49,334 nt of DNA, taken from the NCBI GenBank assembly GCA_017479555.1, contig JAFVCB010000054.1, forward strand, positions 1-49,334, in the 5' to 3' direction. The position numbers were made by a program, and so were the translations under genes. Shown piece after piece: positions 26,577 through 36,306 of this stretch. The notes below the pieces were generated by a model, which was given only the letters and a program-made list of their open reading frames with translations, was not told the origin of the DNA and did no database searches. Every line of letters begins with the position of its first letter. The first letter of the stretch is position 1. This DNA comes from Bacteroidaceae bacterium. Its GTDB lineage: Bacteria > Bacteroidota > Bacteroidia > Bacteroidales > Bacteroidaceae.

Positions 26577-26656
26577 CATCTGTCCGCACACGCCTGTAGC
26601 GTGCGTGAGATACTGTGTGAACATTGTTTTTGTAACGATATACGCCTCTTGCACCT

Positions 26657-27715
26657 ATGAAGAACCTCCTCGTCCTCCTTGTCTCCTTGTTGCCGTTGAC
26701 ACTATTGGCTCAGCGCGCAGATCTCTTGCCCGCTCAAAACCTCAGCAAGTGGAATATTCCAGCGGGAAACTACAGCGGCATCACCGCACTTGGCAACGAC
26801 CGCTACGCCGTGGTGAGCGACAAAGACAGTGCAGATGGATTTCATATCTTTCACATTGAGATAGCACCCTCTACGGGTGTGATCACCAGCGTGAGCGATG
26901 AAGGATTTTTTGCCAACCCCCATCCTCAACGCGCGTGGCAAGGTTGGAGCAGCCGCGACTGCGAAGGCATAGCCTATCACCCCGGTGGTAGCCTATTCAT
27001 CAGCGGTGAGGGCGACCAAGAGATTTGGGAGTATACCCTGCGCGGCCTACCCACGGGGCGCAAGTTGGCCGTTCCGTCGATTTTTGCCAAAGACAAGATT
27101 GTGGGCAACATGGGTTTTGAAGCCCTGTGCTATGACAGTACGAGCCACCTCTTTTGGACCACCACCGAGACAACGCTACCCGCTGACGGCTTGTATGTGA
27201 CGGCGCGCACGCCGAGTGTTATCAATGTGCTTCGTTTCCAGAGTTTTGGCGACAATCTCCAACCCGCGAAGCAGTATGCCTACCGCATGGATGTGGGACG
27301 CACCAGAAAGGACGGACGAAACTATGTATACGGCGTGAGCGGCATGTGTGCCTATGGCGATGGCAGGCTCATCGTAGTGGAGAGAGAGCTGAACGTGACG
27401 AAAAGCTATATAGGCAGTGAAGCCGTTACCAAGATTTATTTAGCCGACCCGCGTGGTGCTACAGCTGTGAACGACTCTACCGACATCCAGCATTTAGCTC
27501 CTGGAGATTATGTGCCCAAGCGCCTTCTCACCTCTTTCACGACAAAGATACAGCCATTCCACATCGATTGGGCCAACTTTGAGGGCATTTGTCCTGGGCC
27601 GCAGCTTGAGGGAGGACGTCGCACCCTGCTCCTTATCAACGACTCACAAAATCGTGCTGGCAATCGTTTGGCACGGCTCAAGGATTATCTCAAAGTAGTC
27701 GTACTCTATCCCTAA
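26657..27715 (+). CDS. Secreted esterase-like phytase-family protein (PF13449)
   Basis: 352 residues with a signal peptide (LLVLLVSLLPLTLLAQ). Family features: GNYSGITALGNDRYAVVSDKD, SRDCEGIAYHPGGSLFISGEGDQEIWEYT and NMGFEALCYD, the motif with the conserved GFE. The protein is predicted to be a six-bladed beta-propeller. Family members are called phytase-like or esterase-like, but I see no catalytic evidence for either reaction here. It ends 29 bp before the convergent GSCFA gene. Confidence 0.82.
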   Translation: MKNLLVLLVSLLPLTLLAQRADLLPAQNLSKWNIPAGNYSGITALGNDRYAVVSDKDSADGFHIFHIEIAPSTGVITSVSDEGFFANPHPQRAWQGWSSRDCEGIAYHPGGSLFISGEGDQEIWEYTLRGLPTGRKLAVPSIFAKDKIVGNMGFEALCYDSTSHLFWTTTETTLPADGLYVTARTPSVINVLRFQSFGDNLQPAKQYAYRMDVGRTRKDGRNYVYGVSGMCAYGDGRLIVVERELNVTKSYIGSEAVTKIYLADPRGATAVNDSTDIQHLAPGDYVPKRLLTSFTTKIQPFHIDWANFEGICPGPQLEGGRRTLLLINDSQNRAGNRLARLKDYLKVVVLYP

Positions 27716-27744
27716 TCGTTTGTAGGAAGATACACCGATTTCCA

Positions 27745-28716
27745 TCAGTCGGAAGACGCTCTGCGCCGTAACAATTCTTGACGCAGCTCCTCGGTCTCTG
27801 CTGCGAATTGCTGCCACGTAGCCGACGTGGCGTCCTTAGGCCGATGCGCCAAGCGTCGTTCCAGTTTTTTCCAATCACTCGAAAAGTCGCGCATGGCCTG
27901 CGTGAAAGTACAGGCTGCAAACTGCTCAGCGATGTAGTCGGCGGCTACAGGCGAGACGTGAAGCATGTCGGCAGCGTAGAATCTATAGTCTCGCAATTCG
28001 TCGAGCACTATCTCGTAGGCCGGGAAATAAAAACAACGCGCATCGCGCTGGCAGAGTTCAGCGACGGCCAACAAGAGCGTGGCCTTGGAGAGTTGGCTCT
28101 CGTGCATCCCATATTTGGCATAGCGATAAGGACTAACGGTGAAAACTATTTGTAGCTCAGCAGGCAGTTCGTCGAGCAGTTTTTGCCACGAATCAACAAT
28201 CTGAGCCACGTTCCATACCTCCTCGTCAAAAGCAGACTGAGGCTGTTTGTGGCAGTTCGTCACGACCATGCCAGTCGCTCTGTGTCGGTACAAATGATTT
28301 GTGCCTAACGTCACACAGAGTACCCGTGCCTTTCTTAGCGCTTCTATGCCCTCCTGGTCGCGCTGCAGACTGATGGTGCTACATGCCTCGAGGCTCTTGG
28401 CATCGCTGGAGCTATCTTGTAGGTGATTGTGCCAAAGCCCCTCAGTCCCTTGATAGAGCATCTGCGAGAGAGGCTCACCCACATCGTCGGAGTGCGTATC
28501 TCTCAGCGCTGCGTTCCAGCGCGATACAGTCAGGCGGATACTCTCCATATTATATAATGTACCCACAGGATTGATGGTGGCAGAAACACCTAAGCGCTTC
28601 AAGCGTTGACCTACTTCATCGGCAAAGCAAGAACCCAAAAACAGGCAATGCGTCTGAGGAGATAGCTCTACAAAAGGCTTAGGCAGAGAGACAGGTGTGC
28701 GAAAATGGAACTGCAT
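27745..28716 (-). CDS. GSCFA-domain protein
   Basis: 323 residues. The defining motif appears as FLGSCFADEVGQRLKRLG near residue 30, followed by INPVGTLYNMESIRL and later VCVTLGTNHLYRH and FTVSPYRYAKYGMHESQLSKA. GSCFA proteins have an SGNH-hydrolase-like fold and are common in Bacteroidota and Alphaproteobacteria; some are linked to polysaccharide deacylation or acylation. The Ser of GSCFA would be the nucleophile. No signal peptide. A -7 box (TATCTTTG on the minus strand, 28771-28764) lies about 50 bases upstream. Confidence 0.9.
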   Translation of the reverse strand: MQFHFRTPVSLPKPFVELSPQTHCLFLGSCFADEVGQRLKRLGVSATINPVGTLYNMESIRLTVSRWNAALRDTHSDDVGEPLSQMLYQGTEGLWHNHLQDSSSDAKSLEACSTISLQRDQEGIEALRKARVLCVTLGTNHLYRHRATGMVVTNCHKQPQSAFDEEVWNVAQIVDSWQKLLDELPAELQIVFTVSPYRYAKYGMHESQLSKATLLLAVAELCQRDARCFYFPAYEIVLDELRDYRFYAADMLHVSPVAADYIAEQFAACTFTQAMRDFSSDWKKLERRLAHRPKDATSATWQQFAAETEELRQELLRRRASSD

Positions 28717-29030
28717 AGTACGAACAGAAAGAAGCCGAGCCAGTCAATAGCTCAGACTGCATGCAAAGATAAGGTTAAACCCCCATCATTCTTCAGCGCG
28801 AGCCATTTTTCTTTGTGATTTCTTCTATTTAGGTGATAGCGCATTCCTTTCCGCATCTCTTTTGCACGAAAAGCAGTAGATTTTGTTCGATTTTGTCAAT
28901 GCTTTGCTAAAAATGTCCTATTTTTGCCCAGTGAATGACAACGAAGAAGCCCTAAGTTTCCTTTCCCGCAAGGAGAGAGCAACGTGGTCATCGTAGTCTT
29001 CCTAACCACCAACATGCAACGTTTTTTGTG
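28717..29030. other. Divergent intergenic region with two promoter-like boxes
   Basis: 314 bp between the GSCFA gene (minus) and the small membrane protein gene (plus). On the minus strand TATCTTTG lies at 28771-28764; on the plus strand TATTTTTG lies at 28919-28926 with TTTG at 28892-28895 (23-base spacer). No gene or strong repeat seen. Confidence 0.5.
28892..28926 (+). promoter_or_regulatory. Probable promoter of the two-helix membrane protein gene
   Basis: TTTG 28892-28895 and TATTTTTG 28919-28926. The -7 box is a perfect match; the spacer of 23 is a little long. Start would be near 28933, leaving a leader of about 100 bases. Confidence 0.5.
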
Positions 29031-29525
29031 ATGAGTTCAAGGTCAAAAAGCAGTTTTTGGGATGGCTGTCTCTGTATATCAGGATTTGTGACTTTCATCA
29101 TAGGATTGTTGATAGTCGCTTTCGGCATCATAGACGGCTGCCAGGAAGACCATGCATTCTATCAGCGCCAAAGAGACTACTATGCGCTGGATAGCTTGCG
29201 CGAAACCGTAGGTGCAGCCTTGCAAACGCAGATAGACAGTCTCCTCACGCTCAGCCTGGCGGCACAGGAAGCAGGCGATACACTCACCGAGGAGCTGCTC
29301 GCGCTTCAGATAGATAGTATCGAAGTCACCGAAGACTATCAAACACTTGTCGCCCAGAAACCGCCTCCGCAAGGGTTTTCCTTGGCTTACGTCATAACCA
29401 TCATCTGCGTAATCATCGGTTTGCCGTTCATCTTTGTGGGACTCGTTCTCATCATATTGTGGGTAGCGCGCAGAAAGGATGCCAAGAAACGTCCTCTACA
29501 AGACTACACAAACTACAACGTGTAG
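29031..29525 (+). CDS. Small membrane protein with two helices (unknown function)
   Basis: 164 residues. One membrane helix near the N-terminus (GFVTFIIGLLIVAFGII, ~15-32), a helical loop of about 80 residues rich in Gln/Glu/Leu (LDSLRETVGAALQTQIDSLLTLSLAAQEAG), then a second helix (VITIICVIIGLPFIFVGLVLIILWVA, ~118-144) and a basic tail. With the tail cytoplasmic, the loop would be periplasmic. I recognise no family. ATG 29031 is used; a GTG one codon earlier is also possible. Confidence 0.65.
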   Translation: MSSRSKSSFWDGCLCISGFVTFIIGLLIVAFGIIDGCQEDHAFYQRQRDYYALDSLRETVGAALQTQIDSLLTLSLAAQEAGDTLTEELLALQIDSIEVTEDYQTLVAQKPPPQGFSLAYVITIICVIIGLPFIFVGLVLIILWVARRKDAKKRPLQDYTNYNV

Positions 29526-29591
29526 CATGATACCTAAGCCAATACGCACAGCATACAAATCAATAAACATTCTTAAATACTTCTTACAACA

Positions 29592-30086
29592 ATGAAAGCA
29601 ACTAAATTCTTTGCACTCTTAGCAGTGATGATGGCTTTCTCCTTCACGTTCACGGCTTGCGATAGCGAAGCTACGGATGGAGACGTTCCTACAACAGAGG
29701 CAGAAGCACGCTCCATGCTTCTCGGACAATGGAAAGCCGCTTTTGGAATCAGTTTGCTCCACGCCAAAGCCTACGACGAATACTATCGTGTGGTTACACC
29801 GAGCGAGCTGACTATTATTGGCCACGTGATGAATTCGTGGGGCGACGAATCAGATAAGTACGCACCTTACGCTGGTCAGTACGTGCTGCATCACAAATAC
29901 CCCATCGTCCGCATCAATATCGACAACACAGATCCCACCAAGGGAACCATCACATACCAGAAAGACGGTGTAGACACCGCACTCAACTTTGAGCGTCTCA
30001 CTTCCACCAGTGTAGTGTTCACCGACGACGCAAACCTGCGTTCCAGTAAGATTACAGACAAGACCATCACCTACGTGAACAAATAG
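29592..30086 (+). CDS. Small lipoprotein of unknown function, possibly lipocalin-like
   Basis: 164 residues. Signal peptide with lipobox FTAC (Cys ~23) followed by DSEATDGDV. The mature part contains ARSMLLGQWKAAFG, then YYRVVTPSELTIIGHVMNSWG and IVRINIDNTDPTKGTITYQKDGVDTALNFERLTSTSVVFTDD, a beta-rich pattern like lipocalin-like Bacteroidota lipoproteins that begin with 'L.G.W'. It resembles the 25129 protein in general plan. A terminator follows (30156). Confidence 0.7.
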   Translation: MKATKFFALLAVMMAFSFTFTACDSEATDGDVPTTEAEARSMLLGQWKAAFGISLLHAKAYDEYYRVVTPSELTIIGHVMNSWGDESDKYAPYAGQYVLHHKYPIVRINIDNTDPTKGTITYQKDGVDTALNFERLTSTSVVFTDDANLRSSKITDKTITYVNK

Positions 30087-30476
30087 GAGGAATGATTCTT
30101 GATACCCTCCCTGCTTGCGAAGCATACCAAGCAGAGATGGAACATTTGCCTATTTCCCCGCTGGACAAACCTGCACAGTATGCCCAGCGGGGACTTTTGC
30201 GTTGAACCATCAGCGCAAAGCGCCGTGCGCTTCGTTTTGCCTGGACAAGAGAAAGCGTGAAGCTCGCCAACGTCCTCCGCATATCGTTAAAAATCTGTAA
30301 AACCAGCTGCCATTTTAGGCGTAATCATCCTATTTGCTGTATATTGCTTCGCAAAGTAGGCTAAGGCATGGTTTTACCATCCGAAACAGACACCGTTTGC
30401 AGCACTTCTTTCCTGCATGCGTGTAGGCCACACGACCTTTCATTTGAAATACAACTCATTTATTCTTACCACGAGT
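30087..30476. other. 390-bp intergenic region before the alpha-2-macroglobulin gene
   Basis: Contains the terminator at 30156-30199 and, at 30348-30375, a weak relative of the left flank of the palindromic repeat family (GCAAAGTAGGCTAAGGCATG). No gene supported. I could not find a convincing promoter box close to the start at 30477. Confidence 0.5.
30156..30199 (+). terminator. Terminator after small lipoprotein gene
   Basis: CCCCGCTGG (30156-30164) and CCAGCGGGG (30184-30192) form a 9-bp GC-rich stem with a 19-base loop, followed by ACTTTTG. The T run is short, but the stem is strong. Confidence 0.7.
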
Positions 30477-33400
30477 ATGAAAAGACGTCTTTTCCTATTT
30501 CTTTTTCTCATCGTCTCTTTGTCAGAGCTTTCTGCACAGAGCTACAACTCCCTCTGGAAGTTAGCCGAACAAGCGATGAACAATGACTTGCCACAGACGG
30601 CCTTGGACGTTGTCAAACGCTTGGAGCAAAAGGCACAAAAAGACCGAAACACATCATGGCTCATTCGTGCGTCCTATGCTCGGCTCACCCTTGAGCGCGA
30701 CATTTCTACAGACAGTATAGCTCCAGGAGTGGCGCGTATACGTTCCTATCGTGACAACGAGACACGTCCGGCAGAGCGTGCCCTGTGGAACCTAACGCTC
30801 GGAAATTCGCTGTCGGATTTTAGTTGGCAAGATACCTCCTATCAGCGTCAGGCGATGGAGAGCTACGAGTCGATGTTTGTGGACTTAAATGCCTTGGCAA
30901 CGGCGCGCACGAAGAACTACAAGCCCATTCTCGAAGAGCAGAAAAACAGCAAATATTTCAACAATGACCTCCTGCATGTCTTAGCCTTCGAGTTCTTGAA
31001 GAATACCAAGATTGACCGCAGCAGAAAGCTGTCGCTCCTCTCGCGCCTGATAGACTATTATGGTGCGCAAGGCAATCGCAGTGCAACCTTCCTATGGACG
31101 CTCGACAGCATTGAGCGCACCAGTTCAATAAGCTATGACGTAGAACACTCGGCTACCTATGAAAGGTTGAAGAGCCTCATTCGGCAATATCAAGACTTAG
31201 ACCTCTGTGTGTTGGCCTACATTCAGATGACAGAGATAGCCTACAACAATGCCAAGAACGACAGCCTTCTTACCATCGAATGTCAAGAGGGTATCAGGCG
31301 CTACAGCAAACGCCCCGAGGTAGCAGAATTGCGCAACTATCTCGCAGAGATTAACGCCGCAAAACTCTCTATCTCGGACATCCCTGAAGTGGTTTATCCC
31401 AACGAGAGCTACTCAGCTCGTCTCATTTTCAAAGCCAAAACCAACTGCGAACTACGCATCTATCGACTTGATGATTATTCAGCCCTTGATGGTCTCACGG
31501 ATGTGAAATGGAGTACGTTGCCACGTACCTTGGTGCGCACCTATTCTTATCAAGTACAAGAGCGTCCGCCCTATCTCTATAAAGACACTACCGTGCGACT
31601 GGTTAGTCCAGAACAACCTGGAGTCTATCTCCTGCGTCTCTATGATGGCGACAAGGAACATGATGCTTCTATCATTGCTTGCACCCGCTTGAAACAAGTA
31701 AACCTATCGATGGGCAATGGCATCACGAGAATCGCTATCGTAGATGCCATGAGTGGCGCACCCATTACTTCTACCCGCATGAAGGTGAAGAAGTCCAGCC
31801 AAAACAGATACACAGATGTGCTGCCCGATAGCGCAGGCTACTATACATTTAGCGACAAGACATACACCCGCTATAGTGCATTCGTCTATACAGACGACGA
31901 TCAGGCTATGCCCGTATTTTCCTTTACGAATAACGACAGAGGGGGTTCGAGCAGCTATGCCGTGACGCAACTGAGAATATTCACCGATCGAGGAATATAT
32001 CGTCCGGGACAAGACGTTATTGTAGGTGGTTTTCTAAGTAAGCAACTCGACGACGACATACACGCAGTACCCCACACCAAGATTCAAGTACGCCTGTATG
32101 ATAGCAACTATAAGATGGTTTCGCAACAAGAGACCCAGACCGACGAGTTCGGTAGCTTTAGCGCGAACTTTACGCTTCCACAAAGTGTTTTGCCTGGTAC
32201 ATTCTCGCTGTTAGCCATGTCCGATTCCTACCAAAGTCGGATGAGCATTGAGGTGCAAGAATATAAACGTCCCACATTCACCGTTACATTTGACCCCGTC
32301 ACCGAAACCTACGCATGGGGTGACACGCTGACGGTTACAGGTGTGGCCAAGACCTACAGTGGGCTACCTGTTGATGGCGCGCGCGTTCACTTCGAGACCA
32401 ATCGCTATGAGTACCTTTATTGGTTTAGGCGTGGTGACGAGAGTGCAAACATGATAGCAATAGGCGACACAGTGACCGACAGTGAGGGACGTTTCAGTAT
32501 TCCTGTGGTACTCCGTGGCGGTGAAGGTTCGTATTATCGTCATGCTTTCCAAACGCGTGTAGATGTAACCTCCCAAAATGGAGAGACCCAGAGCGAACGA
32601 CAAATGGCATACGTCTCTTCCCAAAAAGCCTACCTCAATGTAGATTGGCCCGAGTTGGTTTGTTTTGAACGCTCAGAAGGTGTCCAAGTGCAATTTGCTA
32701 ACACACAGGGCTATCCTATCGAAGCAACAGCCGTGGTGCATGTGATGGCGCGTGATACCGAATTCCTCTGCGACAGCGTACGCACGGGTGAAACCTACAC
32801 GATATCGCGAGAGCAACTCCCTATGTCAGGGAAATATACCATCAAGACGACAGTAGAGTACGAAGGAGACGTATACGAACGTACTTCGACTGTGACTTTC
32901 TTCTCCGAAAACGATACAAGCCCCGTGACCGACGATGTTTGTTGGTATAACATACGTGAGAGTGCGCAGGGCGACACCGTCTACGTCATCATAGGCTCTC
33001 CAGCCAAAGATGTGACGATGTTCTACGACATAGCGAATAACAGAGACATCGTGAGCAGCCAGCTCGTTCATTTCAGCGACTCACTTCTTCACTTCACCGT
33101 GGCTTGGAAGCCAGAATATGGCGATGCGGCCAAAGTGTTGTTTGCCTTTGTGAAGAACGGGAAGCTATATAGTCAGACAGCCTCCGTGCAAAAGCCGCAG
33201 CCCGACAAGCGTTTGCAGATAGGATGGCAAACGTTCCGAAGTCGCCTTACGCCAGGTGCGAGCGAGGTATGGAAACTTCGTGTGACACTGCCCGATGGCA
33301 CACCTGCTAAGGCCTCTATGATGGCACGTCTCTATGACGCATCGCTCGATGCCCTTAGCCCCTACACTTGGAGCTATTATCAGAGCTTCCCGCGTCAGTC

Positions 33401-36032
33401 CATTTATGCAAGTTGGCAAACAAGTAGTTTCGGAAGATTGAGTTTGAAGGGCAACTATCCAGTCGAACACCACAATTATCCAGAACTCTTGTTCACGCGC
33501 ATAGACCCCCTTGTTTTCGACAGATTATTTGTCTATCCTATGAGAGACTATACGGTGGCCTATAGAACGGAACTCGTATCAGAACCCGTCATGGTTCGTT
33601 CAATGGCAGCCAACACGGTAGTCATGAGGGAAGAAATGGGGGACGAAGACGCTGGTGAAGGCAGCGAGTCCGACGGTTTGCAGAATGAGGTCGATTTACG
33701 TACCAATTTCAGCGAAACAGCCTTCTTCTATCCTACATTGCGCACCGACTCGACAGGTGAAGTAACGATAGCCTTCACACTACCCGAAAGTCTCACGCAG
33801 TGGAATTTCCGAGCCTTTGCGCACACAGAAGATATGCGCTATGCTTTTGCTGATACATCGTGTGTGGCACGCAAAGAGTTTATGGTAGAACCCGCTATGC
33901 CGCGCTTTGTGCGTGAGGGCGACAAGGCACAGATACCAGTCACCGTACGCAACCTCACGACCCAGCCGCTCGCGGGTACATTGCTCCTGCAAATCTTGGA
34001 GCCCGCTACAAACAAACTTATACACAAGGAGACCGTACGATTCTCTACGGCAAAAGAGAGTAATGAAACATACACCTTCTCCATTGATGCCGCGCGCTTT
34101 GCCTCTTACGGACTTGTTACAGTACGTGTCACAGGTAGTAGCGGACTTTATGGAGATGGCGAGGAACACAATCTGCCAATTCTCTCGGCTCGTGAGCAGG
34201 TTGTAGCTACATTGCCATTCAGTCTCAACAACCATACGGCTCAGACGCTAAGAATAGACACGCTGTGGAGTAAATCTTCGCGTATGGCTTCGCAAGCACT
34301 AACGGTAGAAGCTACGAGCAATCCTGCATGGTATGCCGTAACTGCGCTTCCCGTGGTATACGAAAGCACGTGCTACAGTTCTACCACATGGGCAGAGCGT
34401 CTCTATGCAGTCATATTGGCACGCTACATCGCCCAAGCCAATCCTGATATAGTGAAAGCTTATAGCGACAGTACACTCTCCGAATGGTCCAGTGTACTTA
34501 GCAGAGATGCAGAACTCAGCCAGACTATACTCGAGGAATCACCCTGGTTGCTACAAAGTGAGAGTGAGCAGGCGCGCGCACAGGCCTTGGCCACGCTCTT
34601 TGATGATTCCGAAAATGCGCTACGCGAACATGCCGCTCTCGATCAGTTGCGCAAGCTACAAAAGCCAGATGGCTCATGGAGCTGGTGTCCTGGCATGACA
34701 GGCAATCTCTATATCACTTCACGTATAGCTGTCATACTGGCACGCTTGCAGTGCTTGGCAGGTTATCAGACCGACATGTTGCCGCGCGCCATGAGCTATA
34801 TGGAGGACGAACTCTTGAAGTATGTAGAAAAGGCTAAGAAAAAGAAGTTGCAAGGTTGTCCCTACGAATACTTGCGCTATCTGTATGCCGCATCACTCGC
34901 CGACCGCAACGCATCGAACAAAGCAGTACGAAATGCTATAGACTATCTCCTCGAACAAATCATTGCCGAATCGGCTTCGGAGGATATGCATACCAAGTCG
35001 CTCATGGCTGTAGTGCTTTCCCATTATGACAAAAAAGAACAAGCGGCTATAGTTATTCAGAGCCTGATAGAACATACCACGATAGGCGAACCTACGCGTG
35101 GAAGATATTTCGACACCAGGCGTGCCCCGATGTCGTGGAGTAGCTATCGCATTCCTACACATACCAGTACGATGGAAGCCCTCATGCTCACCTCGCCCGA
35201 AGTGATGTGGAGCGCAGATGGTAAGTTAGTTGGAGTGCGTGACGATATCATCGCTCAGATGCAACTATGGCTCTTGCAGGCCAAACGTACACAAATGTGG
35301 GAGACATCGTCTGCCTCAGTCGATGCTATCTATGCACTTTTGCTCTCAGACGCAGGAAAAGGTTCTGACGAACTCTCGCGCGCTACCACGCCCCTACGCT
35401 ATACGCTTCAAGACCGAAGAGGACGCATCGTCTCCGTGAATAGTAGTGATCAGGTGGCTGGCGCAGAGACAGCAGGCTACATCAAAGATACCTACACCAC
35501 AACTCCTCAGGTGGATGCACAAAGCGTTACGCTGCGTGGCTACGACAACACGATAAGCTGGGGAAGCATTTATGCCTCCTATACACTTCCTATAGAAGAT
35601 GTGGCAGCTGCCAGTCAGGGACTGGGCGTGACACGTCGCCTTGAGGTGCGTCAAGATGGTAAATGGATAGCCTATACGCATGGTCAAACACCACTGCATG
35701 TAGGAGACCGCTTGAGAATGGTTTTTACCTTGAGCGCAGACAAAGATTATGATTTCGTGTCGCTACGCACAGGACGCGCTGCCTGCTGTGAACCCGTCAA
35801 CCGCTTGAGTGGTTATCAATGGAACGAAGCTGGCGGAAGTTATCGCGTGGTACGCGATGCAGATATCATCTTCTATTTCGAGAAGTTAGCGAAAGGTTCT
35901 TACACCTTCACCGAAGAACTGCTCATCGACCGCGCTGGCGTATATTCGTTCGCTCCTGCCCGTCTGCAAAGCGTTTATGCACCAGAATTCCAAGGTATCA
36001 CTACTTCCAGCACCATTCAGGTAGAGAAATAA
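30477..36032 (+). CDS. Large periplasmic alpha-2-macroglobulin family protein, apparently thioester-less
   Basis: 1851 residues with a signal peptide (RLFLFLFLIVSLSELSAQ) and no lipobox. After a helical N-terminal part come the macroglobulin MG domains (TDRGIYRPGQDVIVGGFL is the classic motif, ~510), a bait-like variable region near 1045-1075 (MREEMGDEDAGEGSESDG), then the A2M domain (RTNFSETAFFYPTLRTDSTGEVTIAFTLPESLTQWNFRAFA). These proteins entrap proteases that reach the periplasm. In the thioester domain, the position where relatives have C-x-E-Q reads SSTT (residues ~1301-1304, in YESTCYSSTTWAERLYA). Start ATG 30477 puts the signal peptide at the N-terminus; an in-frame extension to 30417 is not supported. 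Confidence 0.93.
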   Translation: MKRRLFLFLFLIVSLSELSAQSYNSLWKLAEQAMNNDLPQTALDVVKRLEQKAQKDRNTSWLIRASYARLTLERDISTDSIAPGVARIRSYRDNETRPAERALWNLTLGNSLSDFSWQDTSYQRQAMESYESMFVDLNALATARTKNYKPILEEQKNSKYFNNDLLHVLAFEFLKNTKIDRSRKLSLLSRLIDYYGAQGNRSATFLWTLDSIERTSSISYDVEHSATYERLKSLIRQYQDLDLCVLAYIQMTEIAYNNAKNDSLLTIECQEGIRRYSKRPEVAELRNYLAEINAAKLSISDIPEVVYPNESYSARLIFKAKTNCELRIYRLDDYSALDGLTDVKWSTLPRTLVRTYSYQVQERPPYLYKDTTVRLVSPEQPGVYLLRLYDGDKEHDASIIACTRLKQVNLSMGNGITRIAIVDAMSGAPITSTRMKVKKSSQNRYTDVLPDSAGYYTFSDKTYTRYSAFVYTDDDQAMPVFSFTNNDRGGSSSYAVTQLRIFTDRGIYRPGQDVIVGGFLSKQLDDDIHAVPHTKIQVRLYDSNYKMVSQQETQTDEFGSFSANFTLPQSVLPGTFSLLAMSDSYQSRMSIEVQEYKRPTFTVTFDPVTETYAWGDTLTVTGVAKTYSGLPVDGARVHFETNRYEYLYWFRRGDESANMIAIGDTVTDSEGRFSIPVVLRGGEGSYYRHAFQTRVDVTSQNGETQSERQMAYVSSQKAYLNVDWPELVCFERSEGVQVQFANTQGYPIEATAVVHVMARDTEFLCDSVRTGETYTISREQLPMSGKYTIKTTVEYEGDVYERTSTVTFFSENDTSPVTDDVCWYNIRESAQGDTVYVIIGSPAKDVTMFYDIANNRDIVSSQLVHFSDSLLHFTVAWKPEYGDAAKVLFAFVKNGKLYSQTASVQKPQPDKRLQIGWQTFRSRLTPGASEVWKLRVTLPDGTPAKASMMARLYDASLDALSPYTWSYYQSFPRQSIYASWQTSSFGRLSLKGNYPVEHHNYPELLFTRIDPLVFDRLFVYPMRDYTVAYRTELVSEPVMVRSMAANTVVMREEMGDEDAGEGSESDGLQNEVDLRTNFSETAFFYPTLRTDSTGEVTIAFTLPESLTQWNFRAFAHTEDMRYAFADTSCVARKEFMVEPAMPRFVREGDKAQIPVTVRNLTTQPLAGTLLLQILEPATNKLIHKETVRFSTAKESNETYTFSIDAARFASYGLVTVRVTGSSGLYGDGEEHNLPILSAREQVVATLPFSLNNHTAQTLRIDTLWSKSSRMASQALTVEATSNPAWYAVTALPVVYESTCYSSTTWAERLYAVILARYIAQANPDIVKAYSDSTLSEWSSVLSRDAELSQTILEESPWLLQSESEQARAQALATLFDDSENALREHAALDQLRKLQKPDGSWSWCPGMTGNLYITSRIAVILARLQCLAGYQTDMLPRAMSYMEDELLKYVEKAKKKKLQGCPYEYLRYLYAASLADRNASNKAVRNAIDYLLEQIIAESASEDMHTKSLMAVVLSHYDKKEQAAIVIQSLIEHTTIGEPTRGRYFDTRRAPMSWSSYRIPTHTSTMEALMLTSPEVMWSADGKLVGVRDDIIAQMQLWLLQAKRTQMWETSSASVDAIYALLLSDAGKGSDELSRATTPLRYTLQDRRGRIVSVNSSDQVAGAETAGYIKDTYTTTPQVDAQSVTLRGYDNTISWGSIYASYTLPIEDVAAASQGLGVTRRLEVRQDGKWIAYTHGQTPLHVGDRLRMVFTLSADKDYDFVSLRTGRAACCEPVNRLSGYQWNEAGGSYRVVRDADIIFYFEKLAKGSYTFTEELLIDRAGVYSFAPARLQSVYAPEFQGITTSSTIQVEK

Positions 36033-36060
36033 AGGCGGATATTCTCTGCTATGTGCGATA

Positions 36061-36136
36061 AGGAGTGTTCTATCCACTTTGCCACCAAGTAGTTGTCTGC
36101 AAGACGGCTAACAAGCAAAGTGGGTAGAACACTCCT
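36061..36136. repeat. Long inverted repeat (22-bp arms)
   Basis: Arms 36061-36082 and 36115-36136 are complementary at 21 of 22 positions, with one T-G wobble; the loop is 32 bases. The outer part reads AGGAGTGTTCTA / TAGAACACTCCT. No T tract follows (ATTATATAATATATTATGG instead), so it is not a standard terminator on either strand. Confidence 0.85.
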
Positions 36137-36276
36137 ATTATATAATATATTATGGAGTAGATTCCGAAAAGCTGGGCTTCGCACTGTCAAAGCCTGATTT
36201 TGCGAAGAGAATAGACGTTTGTGATTAAAAAACAATAGAAAACGACCCGTAAAAGCCAAAAACGCACGTAAAAAAA

Positions 36277-36306
36277 TTGCTCGCGCAGAATAACTTGCTA
36301 ATTTTG
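36277..36306 (+). promoter_or_regulatory. pnp promoter
   Basis: TTGC at 36277-36280 and TAATTTTG at 36299-36306 with an 18-base spacer. Expected start near 36313, giving a leader of about 43 bases before the ATG at 36356. Confidence 0.6.

Larger units (their letters stand above)
26095..26656. other. 562-bp intergenic region with candidate small RNA and promoter
   Basis: No gene is supported. It holds a TATCTTTG box (26204-26211), an unusually strong hairpin-terminator 60 bases later (26271-26318), and another TACTTTTG box (26569-26576) near the next gene. The rest is unremarkable, with some T-rich stretches (26455-26463). Confidence 0.6.

Noticed and set aside
30348..30375. Fifth copy of the palindromic repeat upstream of the A2M gene
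   Set aside because: Only the left flank is weakly similar; no palindrome or right flank follows, so similarity may be by chance.
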